Shown here in pieces: positions 29,281-64,000 of a DNA stretch of 64,000 nucleotides (position 1 is its first letter; every line of letters begins with the position of its first letter). This DNA comes from Glandiceps talaboti (Eukaryota > Hemichordata > Enteropneusta > Spengelidae), in the NCBI RefSeq assembly GCF_964340395.1, contig NC_135549.1, positions 11,543,342-11,607,341 of the forward strand. The letters are read 5' to 3'. The notes beneath the pieces are model-generated. The model ran no database searches. It worked only from the letters and a program-made list of their open reading frames with translations, and was not told the DNA's origin. Position numbers and translations under genes: made by a program.

Positions 29281-30885
29281 CTGAACACGCACTAAGTTCA
29301 CTCGTTCTAAAAATAATATCTACAGGATAAGCTGACAATTTAGTACATGGCGTATTCTGAATTCCTGATTCTTTTAATGGGGAAATGTGTGTAAGGAAAA
29401 GACATTAGAATAAAAATCAATATAGGAAGCAGATTCATGTGATTTATTTCAAATTCAAAAACAAATCAACACAAAATTTAAAACGGAAGAGGATAAGAAT
29501 ATTTCAATACTAAACCCTAACAGAAATGTCCACCACTTTTGATAAAGAAACAATGTGTATAATAGTACGGTATAAAAAATATTCAAATTTTATTATTTTA
29601 CATAATCACTACGTCATAGGTTTTCCTCGAAGGAAATTCAAGTCTATTCTATCAACAGACTGAATAAAAATATAATTGTTATATAATTATGATAAAACTA
29701 TATCTTCTATTGTGTCAATATCTATATACTGATGGCTACGTCACCAAACCAGTTTCTATTAATTGCTTTTAAAGTTTAGATAAACCCACACACAAACAAA
29801 TAATCAAACATATAAACGACGTGTTGACTACCGACACCGAAGAATGGAATGCAGAAAAATCACGTTAGTACACGGTGTTTCCCGCACGGTGTGATCAGTT
29901 TACATCTAAGGATTTGTTTATCACCAAACGTCGCGCAGATTTACAACAAGGTAATCCACTAATTTGTCCCTCAAACTTATAGCCCACATGTAACATTGCC
30001 AGGGGAGACATTAACCACAGGACCAAGAATTCTAGATAATGAACACTATACTATACTGATCACCATAGTGATATTATTAAACAAAAGACGAAACATACAT
30101 TGTGATGTGCTGTCTAAATACACTGAGGTAGTTGGAACGTGAATCGCTGTGACAATTTCAACATATTTCAGAACAGAACTTTGACTCAAAGATATGGTCA
30201 GGAAAAAATCGATTTTTTTACCTTGTCAAGCCCCATTGCTTTCAATCAGAAATTCGACTGAATGACTCCGAGCGGTGAGAATGCAGGCAATCGTTTACTT
30301 GGTGGATCTCGTAAACTTGCTTATCATATGCATAGACATCTTATAAAGCATGAGTACACGGACATGTACATTACTAGACATCTGTCTACGCTGTGCAAAG
30401 ATTAACTCCCTTACAACTGAAGTAGTTGCTTGAGACTTACATTTGAGTTCGTCAGTGATGTGCATTAATACCATAATATCAATAAGTTTACTATTTATAT
30501 TTAATCGACGACTTTAAGATAAATCCGATTAAATGCTGTATTTGCTAAAAGTACTATTCAATAATCAATTGCTTGAGTATAAAAAAAAATGACATAGTTG
30601 TGATCACACCCACGAGCATTCTCTTTCAAATATATCGGCTGGGATAGGTATTCTTGATTTTACGGTGTCATGCCATATCTATTACTTGTATGTTTTCAAG
30701 CCAATTTTTTTAATGTGTTTGTTAAATGACAACATTTTCGGGTTGACAGAAAAAGTTAGGAGATGATTGCTCTCTATGCAATGCACACCTATGTCGAAGT
30801 TTACTCATAGTGTATTCCTGAAATTTGCATTTGTAAATACAAAAGTTATATTTAATAATTTTAATAGACACCATTATCACGAAAT

Positions 30886-31713
30886 GGGGGGGGGGGCGCA
30901 TAGGGGTGTGTAATATTTCATAGATTGTTGTTTTCCTGGTCTACATAATAAATATAACAACTTTTTGACTATATATTCCTATCTGTAAGGAAAAAAGAGA
31001 AGGGCGGACATCTTCTTTCGTTAACCTTTCAAATTTGAACAAAACATGCGCATTGGTTAACAAAAACATACCTGCATGAAGAATAGGTGCCAAGTAAAGT
31101 TATACACTATCACTGGGGCAAAAAATGCTTTTGTAACGAGAAAGATGGACCTTTTACAACTAGCGAGTGCTGTATAAACTCCTCTGTTTGTCAGAGGCAA
31201 GTCAAGAGATGCAACCATGAAATTTTCACTGCTGATTGGCTGAGAAAGAGGCGTTGGCTGATGACGTCAGATGACCGCTGCATTTCAAAATCAGAAAGAA
31301 GCACATCCCATCACTAAACCCAGGACCATGGATCGGAAACAGTTCTGGACAGCTGCCTGGTGAGTCTACTTGTACGAATTCGAATACAACTGCATTTTCA
31401 TTGTGTCAAACTGTCAGTCTATGTATACCGGAATTGATTTCACTTCTGGGGCCCATAAAGTAGTGACTGTTTCCAGGGGCTTTCTTTACATAGGCGAAGT
31501 TTCGAACAGCCAATCGGCTGTTGAACACTAAGCTGATTATTCAAATAGCAAGACGTACAGAGGAGTTTATACAGGATCGTGACTCGATGTCCTCCCTTCT
31601 CTTTTTTCCTTACAGATAGGAATATATAGTCAAAATGTTGTTATATTTAGTCTGTAGGCCAGGAAAACAACAATCTATGAAATATTACACGCCCCTATTG
31701 GGGGGGGGGGGGG
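30886..31713. mobile_element. TIR element just downstream of the ITIH stop, arms ~110 bp
   Basis: 30901-31012 and 31586-31694 are inverted copies (TTTCATAGATTGTTGTTTTCC, TGACTATATATTCCTATC, AAAAGAGAAGGG), outside of which both ends carry G-runs. A further inner pair, TGTATAAACTCCTCTGT (31171-31187) with ACAGAGGAGTTTATACA (31557-31573), extends the foldback. A 76-codon plus-strand frame at 31087-31317 inside it has no recognisable motif. Another arm lies at 57991-58095. Confidence 0.8.
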
Positions 31714-31872
31714 CTATCAACACACGTCGATAGAGTGAAAGATGCAACTGTACAGTATTCATCTAGAACGTATTTTCAACAAGGTTACAGCTATGGTTGA
31801 TTTCCACACTGTCAATATGACCAGCAGTTTGTGCTACTGTGGTTTTGAAATTGAAATTGTAAGGAATACTAA

Positions 31873-57238
<25,366 letters not shown>

Positions 57239-57320
57239 GTTGGCTAATTCAGCTCACTAGTACAGTATTAGTAACTCGAGCATGCATGACCTAGTTCCAA
57301 ACTTTGGAACGGATGGGAAC
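57239..57320 (-). promoter_or_regulatory. Putative ITIH 5' flank with a palindrome
   Basis: GTTCCAAACTTTGGAAC, a perfect palindrome around a central C, lies at about 57294-57310, some 60 bases upstream of the start codon. Whether it is promoter or 5' UTR cannot be told. Confidence 0.3.
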
Positions 57321-57990
57321 TCCAGGTTCAAGTTTCACGAGCACGAACAGTGACAGTGCCAAGAAAACAGTTCGAACAGAGTTTGACAGAGAATGCAATA
57401 GAAACCCGAACAAGCTCCTACTCGGAAGTTCAACGCCGTGCAGTGCAGTGCAGTGTAGTGTACAATCGATGGAAGTGTGTGAGGACGTTGACTGACTCTC
57501 AAAGTGCACTGTACGACACACTGTGTATTCTCTGTCAACAACTTACGTTCTACACATTACGCATGCTAATTTCATGCAAACCGCCCTTCAATCGACGTAC
57601 ATGGTAGCACTATAGTCGAGTTCCTGACCGACGACCGTGTTCCGATTTTACACTACGGTATCTCCAAACATGTGTAGCACAGACTAAAACGTACTTGTCT
57701 GTGATGGTAGCCATGATTCCATCCGTCATCATGTGTCCATGTATGTGCATGGGTACCCTTTAGCGGTCTGTGTTGTTCCTCCCTCAGTTTAATGAGCATC
57801 TCCCAACTTAGGGATGCATGTAATAAGATAGCGTATCATTTCAATGTAAAATACGAACAAGGGTATGGGGTCGTGTGGGTAAACTAGCAATGTTTGGTGG
57901 TAAATGTCTGTCTGCGTTTGCCGTTTTCGTAGGAAAATATCGTACGAATCCTGCTGCTAAAAATGTATCAATCTCTATACTATAGTAGAA

Positions 57991-58095
57991 ATGCTCTTTT
58001 CTCCTTACATGTAGGAATATATAGTCAAAAGGTTGTTATATTTAGTCTGTAGACCAGGAAAACGACAATCTATGGAATTTTGCACGCCCCTATGT
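57991..58095. mobile_element. Solo arm of the 31-kb TIR family
   Basis: Matches the right arm of the 30886-31713 element (TCTTTTCTCCTTACA, AGGAATATATAGTCAAAA, GTTGTTATATTTAGTCTGTAG, CACGCCCCTAT). Upstream of the ITIH gene. Confidence 0.75.
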
Positions 58096-58266
58096 CAGTG
58101 ATCACATACATTGTAAGCACAAATCAAAACATATTTCATACTGTATATTAAATAATGGGCTAGATGCTGCATGTATCTTTTCATTCGCCAGGGTTCCCTA
58201 TTTATATTCTTCGCTGTTTTTAGTACGACTGAACTTCTTAGGTTCAGTAGGCATGAAAAAATGTTT

Positions 58267-58269
58267 GCC

Positions 58270-58304
<35 letters not shown>

Positions 58305-58409
58305 GTATGTATGTATGTATGTATGTATGTATGTATGTATGTATGTATGTATGTATGTATGTATGTATGTATGTATGTATATGTTTGTATGTGTGTGTGT
58401 GCACGGTGT

Positions 58410-58458
<49 letters not shown>
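58267..58458. repeat. (CTGT)n-(TGTA)n-(GT)n compound microsatellite
   Basis: Three successive simple repeats over 190 bases. Confidence 0.93.
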
Positions 58459-58460
<2 letters not shown>

Positions 58461-58539
58461 CGGTCAAAAACTCTGGACCAATTACCATATTTAGTGGTAT
58501 ATTACCTTATTATCTAGATAGGAAATTGTTCGACTCAAA

Positions 58540-59110
58540 ATGATCTTATCACCAGTGTGTGATTTGGGTCAAAAATGTTATTTTTGGTCAAAAACTACTT
58601 GGCAAATCAATCTAAAATTTGGTTGAAATGTTGTAAGGGGTGTTTAGACTAAGAATTGTTCGTGAAAGGGTGATCCCAACGAGTGATATGCAAATTGAGG
58701 TCTAAAAATGTATCTTTTGGTCAAAAATCTTTATTTCCAGAACTTGCGGGCAGAAATTTGGTGGTAACATTTTCAGTGGTGTGTACATTAAGAAATGTTC
58801 ATAACGTGATGATCCAATCAGTGATATACAAATTAGGAGTGAAAATGTGTCCTTTTGGTAAAAATATCTTTAATTCCTAAATTACTGAGCAGGTTGGGAT
58901 GAAATTTAATGGTGATGCATCTGGGGATGTGTAAATGAAGGTGGATTCAAAACATTGTGATTCTATTGACGATATGCAAATTAGATCAAACAATCTCAAT
59001 TTCAGTTAAAAACATATCTCGGAATCTACATGATGCATATGGCTGGAACTTGGTGGGGATGTTTCTGAAGGTGTTATTCTGTAGTTACTGTTCATAACAC
59101 ATTGACAAAA
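58540..59110. repeat. ~130-150-bp tandem array, ~4 diverged units
   Basis: TTTGGTCAAAAAT(A)TCTTTA..., GAAATTTGGTGG-AATGTTTC and GATATGCAAATTAG recur at about 58589, 58718, 58855 and 59003. Confidence 0.75.
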
Positions 59111-59440
59111 CTGGCCCTCACAATAATGAACACGCTCTTAGCAACAGTGAAACGATGTTACAAAGATTACAAGAGGGATGGGTATGTGTAAGTGATTAAA
59201 GATTTAAGAAATATATGCAAATATGCCTAACAACAAGACCACGCCTAAAGCAACATCCAAATGATGGTGTGTATCGCCAGGATAACAGCGGGGATGGTTA
59301 GGCAAGTGGATAAATATCCAATAGGTGAATGCAAATATGCCTAGCAAAAAGACAATGCCCATAGCAAAAGCCAAATGATGGCATATATGGTAATGGTAAC
59401 AGGGCTGGATAGGCAACGACAAACATGTGCAAATCACGCT
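59111..59440. repeat. ~115-bp array, inverted relative of 54.2-54.7 kb
   Basis: The reverse complement shows CTTTTGCTATGGGC, TCTTTTTGCTAGGCA-TATTTGCA and TATCCACTTGCCTAACCATC, as in the array at 54200-54700. Three units. Confidence 0.78.
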
Positions 59441-59685
59441 ACGACATCATTGCTGCTCAGGCTATTTTGTCGTCGGTGCCTATTATAATGCATGTAGTGC
59501 ATGGATCTAAGGTCAACTGGTAGCAGACTCTTGTCTCAGATCTTTCTCTCTCTCGTTTATAATAGGCATATCTTCTAAGTTATTATGACGATGCCATTTT
59601 ACAGCAAAAATGGGGTTGCTTTTCGGCGTTTCACTCATAAATCGTAAATATTTTTACACATACAGCGATCTTTGACCGAACCAAT

Positions 59686-60083
59686 CTCAAGCTATGCTAA
59701 ACCGTTACCTACTAGCAGCACATTTCTCTATTGATCACAGTGTAATCTTTCACTCCCTGATGTTTAATTGTAAATAAACTGTTGATAAGACCAAGGCTGG
59801 CTAGTCACTCCACAGATAATGACACACATGCATTCACTCACTTCACTCAGATGGTAAACAAACAACTCCAACATTTGGTGTTAAATTAGCAACTAGAACA
59901 CAATACAACATTGTTGTTTTAATACCAGATTAGATATCCCACAGTATGGCTATCCTGCAGACTCTACTTAAAACTCCACTGGTGAAATGTACACTAATTA
60001 AACATCAGAGAGTGAACGATTATACAGTAATTGTGATCAATAGAGAAACTTGTTGCTAGTAGGCAGTTTTAGCACAGCTTGAG
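59686..60083. mobile_element. Inverted-repeat element, arms ~85 bp
   Basis: 59686-59769 pairs with 59996-60083 (CTCAAGCT-TGCTAAA, CTACTAGCA, TTTCTCTATTGATCACA, CTGATGTTTAATT). Intergenic, upstream of the ITIH gene. Confidence 0.75.
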
Positions 60084-60140
60084 ACAGGCTAAGAGATACA
60101 ATTGGTCGAATATTGTTGTAAACAACTTCGAACGTAAGCT

Positions 60141-60771
60141 GGAGGTACTGAGTATGTCTTTTGTTTTATCCCAGCCGATTCTTTTCGGATCAAATGTTGT
60201 TCAATTCGAAAAATGACATGGCTTGTTGTATAATATAATGCAACCCTATTGTACATTGGGATGTAGAAGCAAACAAGTGATGGTGTGAACTATCAACAGT
60301 AAAGTAATTTACACAATCGAAGACATTAAAATCACCATGTCCATGTGTAATCATTTCTGGTTTGCATTGTAAGACAAATATGATTGATTACACAATCGTG
60401 TCTGTCGTATTTTTGTTATTATTAGTCCTGAGTTTAAAAAAATGTATACATCTTTATTATAAAAAATATCGTCTTCAGTGAGTGAAACATCAGATCAAAT
60501 CACATTAAACTGTACAGCATCACAATACAGCACGTGAGCTACGCAATTGTTTACCATTTAATGTGAAATATTGGGCATCATTTTCAACTTAGAAATTGGT
60601 TCGTTTCTAATTCTATCGAAGTTCACAATTGTACATTAAAATACTATACATTTAATACAATAAAAACGTATATGTGTACACATACATGTAGATTGCATTA
60701 TATTATACAACAAGTCATGTCATTTTTCGGAATCGGCTGGGATAAAACAAAAGACATACTCAGTACCTCCA
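60141..60771. mobile_element. Inverted-repeat element, arms ~80 bp, left arm with a ~25-bp insertion
   Basis: Left arm 60141-60242 and right arm 60692-60771 share GGAGGTACTGAGTATGTC, TTTTGTTTTATCCCAGCCG and TTGTTGTATAATATAATGCA in inverse order. The left arm carries about 25 extra bases after CAGCCGATTC. Confidence 0.78.
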
Positions 60772-61317
60772 GAGAGGGCGTTGATGCTATTGAATGAGTA
60801 CTATTATCACTTGTGCACGCGCACTAGTAATGCCACTGATGAGAAACCAATACTTATTCTTTAAATATCGCTCAGGATAAGTGGGAGGTGGTGAATAGCT
60901 GAACATTAATTTGGTAGGTAATTATAAGTAAGCCAAACATCTCTTTAGTAATGTGTTATCATTCGAAGGAGTAATGTGCGATATCATAATAGACAGTTCT
61001 ATTGCCATGATCAGGGTGATATAATCTGTCAATGTTACGAGACCGTCCATGAGCGACAGTTACACTATTATAATGACAACATTACTGTCTGTTATGATAC
61101 CACGTGTTACAAGCTGCAGTATATTTGATTTTGACCACAAACTTCATTTGACGCATTGATAAAGCAAGATACAGACACGCCGTATCTTTCAACATGTAAC
61201 TGGCAAATGTAACTGAAACAAAGTTGGCTTCTCCATACAATGATGTATTAATCAGTAGTCAAGTATTCAATGGGTTCATTTTTTGTAGCACCTGCACCAA
61301 AAGAAATGTATACCTTT

Positions 61318-62238
61318 AGGGAGCCTTCAGTACTGACAAGGGAGGGTGGAGGAATACTAGAGGTGGGGGGAAGGTCACATTTAACAAACCTGTTCTTAGG
61401 GGAGGGTCATATTTTGCATTACAATATTTGGGGGAGGGTCACATTTTACAATCCGTAGTTTTGTGAGCAAATTGAAGATTCAATTATTGGAAATTTGTTT
61501 TATGTGTTTTGATATGTAAAAGTGAGATGAGCACTCAACATCTATTTTTACGACTACTTTACATGCCAAAATACAAAAATAAAAATACATATATTGTAAG
61601 AAAATTGTTTAATAAAACGATGCATTTTGTTGAGTGTACCATCTCACTTTATCACTCACATTGTCCGTGAATGTTGTTGTTAATTATGATGATGATGATG
61701 ATGATGATGACGACGACGACGACGACGATGATGATGATGATGATTTAATTTTGAATGTCTTAGAGAACACGGACAGTGATACATGTATTGATTCAAGTAG
61801 TAACAGTGAGTCAGATTAGAGTGACACTGATAATGGCAATACCGAAGGTGAAGGTGATGATGATGATATCAGGGAACTTTTACAAGTGACCAGATCAGAC
61901 AGAGTATGCACAACATGACAAGCACGTTTTAGATACTGACTAGATTGTTTATGATTGTAAGGGAAAGGTAACTAGCCAGGTTTTTTTACTGTTTGTCACT
62001 TTATATGTACAAATATTGCTTTTTAATAGAGTCAAAATCATTTAATTTGTATGTATACATATAATGGGAATACTGATTAACGTTCAGTATATGAAATTGT
62101 CATGGGGAGGATCATGTTTTACAAAATGGGACAAAGGGGAGGGTCACTTTTTACAAATTGAGAATGAAGGGCGGGTCATTACTTTGTTAACAGACCATGT
62201 GTGATTTGCTCCGCCCCCCCCCCCCACTGAAGGCCCTT
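61318..62238. mobile_element. C-capped TIR element with AGGGAGCCTTCAGT ends
   Basis: Left end AGGGAGCCTTCAGT, right end ACTGAAGGCCCTT preceded by a C-run. Subterminal GGGGAGGGTCAC(A)TTTTAC motifs recur at both ends. The interior holds a (GAT/GAC)n tract that encodes a run of Asp in a short frame (61634-61819), not a convincing gene. A related fragment is at 34402-34530. Confidence 0.75.
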
Positions 62239-62830
62239 ATATTGATAACAAAAAAGACTATGAAATCATCTTTGATGAAGTACAAGTTTAATCAAAGACT
62301 GGACTGTTTCACATGCATACATACATACATACATACATACATACATGACGTTAGTCCGTAATCTATATCGAACTATTTTACAGAAGATGTCATGTAGAAT
62401 GGAATTTCAAACATGCATTTTCAGAACATTGTAATCATAGCTAGATCTTAGGCTAACACGTGACCAGGATATATAGCGGTCTGTAATATAGCTATGTGAT
62501 TATATAATAATAAGCATGCCAAACACATTTCGCAAAACAGGACACAGATCGATTACTTCAAGTTAAAGACCCAGTTTGGATAACGACACGTGAAATACGT
62601 TGTCTGACAGAGCAATAGCAAAAATTGGTCCATAACAAAAGAATGATCCAAATACGAAATCCTTATATTATGGTTCATCTGTTAGGATATTATTCATGAG
62701 AGAATCTGTGAATGAATCATGGGCCTTTAAGATTATGTATATCTGTGTTATATCTTTTCCATGCAAAGTGTTCAGATGAGACTTGAAGCCCGTGTCAAGG
62801 GGTATTGTAAGCGAACTTGAAGCCCTCCAA

Positions 62831-62979
62831 TTACGCAATGATGTTCCATCGTTTCAGCGTTGCCTCAGAAAACATCTCTTCTGTTATGGTGTTGTAAAGG
62901 AACTTGCCGTCAGTATTTTCTACGACGTCATCCTTGCGCTCCTCCAGGTCAATGCCATGTACGATATCCAATACTCGTG
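62831..62979 (-). CDS. Unrecognised protein, terminal exon
   Basis: Acceptor TTGTCAACAG, 48 codons after a split Ala, stop TAA at 62831-62833. Contains L-D-I-V-H-G-I-D-L-E-E-R-K-D-D-V-V-E-N and F-L-Y-N-T-I-T-E-E-M-F-S-E-A-T-L-K-R-W. Coding character is strong (amphipathic, no low complexity) and the phase fits the donor of the exon at 63430. I do not recognise the family; a distant resemblance to EndoU-type 'F-x-x-E-x-F' segments is too weak to claim. Confidence 0.62.
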
Positions 62980-63429
62980 CTGTTGACAATATGGAAAAAA
63001 CTAATTAGAAATGTTTAAATACATTTAAGCCCCAAAATTCTTACTCTTGACTTTATACTATTCATTGCTATTGACATTATCAGATAGGATAAAGGTGGTG
63101 TATCAATTAAAGGGCCTGTTATTACAGCATGACATTTATATATTCAATTTTGTATCAAGGGCAGCTGGTATGCTTTGTTCAAGTTGTTTTCTCTCATTTC
63201 GAATCCATTATGTATAAAGTTGCTTATTTCCATTAGAGTTTATCATTTAGTTTTCATTTCCATATACAATACAACGTAGTAGAAAGTGCTCGTCATTTTC
63301 TATTACGTCATTCCCTATAGACTGCAGACAGGACATTTCCTCTTTGGTGAAAGTAAAGTATAACGATTGACAATTATTCAAAGTGTATATCTGTAAAGGG
63401 CAAAGTGGTACTAGGATATGCTATCTTAC

Positions 63430-63642
63430 CAAGTAGTCCTGCTGACAATCTGGATTCCGTTAAATCAGGGATCAGCAACGTAATACTTTGACACTTGTGT
63501 TGGGTATTCCAACGTTGGTAATATTCACGAGAATGTTCGTCAGTTGGCATCATCACTGATGTCAACCGCCAGCACGGTTGGTTCGAATTTCCCTCTCGAT
63601 TAAAGTTAGCATATACTTTACGTCCACCGTGTCTGTCTGAAA
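63430..63642 (-). CDS. Unrecognised protein, penultimate exon
   Basis: Donor ACTTG|GTAAGA, phase 1, joins the terminal exon to give L-S-A-G-L-L-A-R-V-L-D-I-V. Two in-phase acceptors six bases apart (ATTCAG before 63642, TTTCAG before 63636) would add or drop two residues. Encodes about 70 residues including D-R-H-G-G-R-K-V-Y-A-N-F-N-R-E-G, P-C-W-R-L-T-S-V-M-M-P and Q-S-I-T-L-L-I-P-D-L. No further exon was recognised in 63643-64000, so the gene continues off the right edge. Confidence 0.58.
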
Positions 63643-64000
63643 CTGAATATTGAACAAATGTAACAGTTATGTATCGATGGAGCGATTTATCATCACTAAG
63701 TAATGATTAAGCAATGAAAACATTCTTGATCACCGGAGAGCACATGATGACAGAGGATGGCACAGTAATTTGGTCAAAAATGTTATTTGGAATCACGATT
63801 GAAAATTATTCAAATATCGTTTTTATACAGGAAACCTAATCTGTCTACCCATTTGACCTCAATATGTGTTGTGATAACTGTTCGTATTCTGTTTGAGTCG
63901 TCCCGTCATTCATTTGTTTTGTACTTGTGAATTGGACCAGAAAATCACAAAGTCAAAGTGCAATTAATTAACAATATATAATGGGCATGTAGTGTAACAC

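Noticed and set aside
31087-31317. 76-codon plus-strand frame inside the TIR element
   Set aside because: No recognisable transposase or other motif; most likely chance within a non-autonomous element.
59204-59437. Hydrophobic minus-strand frame that looks membrane-spanning
   Set aside because: It lies wholly in the ~115-bp satellite and repeats with it; the similar frames at 54246-54678 have the same origin.
61634-61819. Frame with a run of 19 Asp
   Set aside because: Encoded by a (GAT/GAC)n microsatellite inside a TIR element.

Overview
This is a metazoan nuclear genomic window. It is AT-rich, dominated by introns and intergenic DNA, and full of microsatellites, foldback elements and tandem arrays. 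Nothing in it looks prokaryotic, viral or organellar. The gene content (a secreted inter-alpha-trypsin-inhibitor heavy chain and a synaptic RIM-type protein) and the repeat style (TGTA/TACA tails, GGAC/GGAT arrays, C-capped MITEs, Penelope-like retroelements) suggest a marine bilaterian invertebrate. The sequence alone does not allow a closer assignment.

Three genes can be supported, all on the minus strand. (1) An ITIH gene, essentially complete, runs from a start codon at 57238 to a stop at 31873. I resolved 13 coding exons from open frames, AG/GT splice sites and matching phases. They sum to 2775 nt, exactly 925 codons including the stop, giving a 924-residue secreted protein: signal peptide, a furin-like propeptide site on a 30-nt microexon, VIT domain, vWA domain with MIDAS, helical linker, Arg/Ser/Gly-rich linker, the D-P-H-F processing site and the ITIH C-terminal domain. 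(2) The first two coding exons of a RIM/rabphilin/Piccolo-type active-zone protein lie at 22119-21292: N-terminal Met-Gly, Rab-binding helix and half of a FYVE-like zinc finger. The rest must lie at lower coordinates or outside the window. (3) The last two coding exons of an unrecognised protein lie at 63642-62831; its start is beyond the right edge.

Layout. 1-21291 is probably the second intron of the RIM-type gene: no exon could be supported there, only repeats (28-bp and 20-bp tandem arrays, a 62-bp inverted-repeat element, a LINE-like tail, a 34-bp minisatellite at 17.2-18.3 kb). 22.1-31.9 kb is intergenic, with two TIR elements and a dispersed repeat ending in a GGAC tract. 31.9-57.2 kb is the ITIH gene, whose introns hold most of the repeats, including a decayed Penelope-like element with its TACA tail and a 150-bp palindrome with hammerhead-ribozyme-like cores. 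57.2-62.8 kb is intergenic, with satellite-like arrays, nested inverted-repeat elements and a C-capped TIR element.

The most unusual structure is at 32696-33480. The 3' end of ITIH exon 12, together with its 5' splice site, has been amplified into a tandem array with a 44-bp unit, so the genuine donor is followed by about 16 decoy copies of exon end plus donor.
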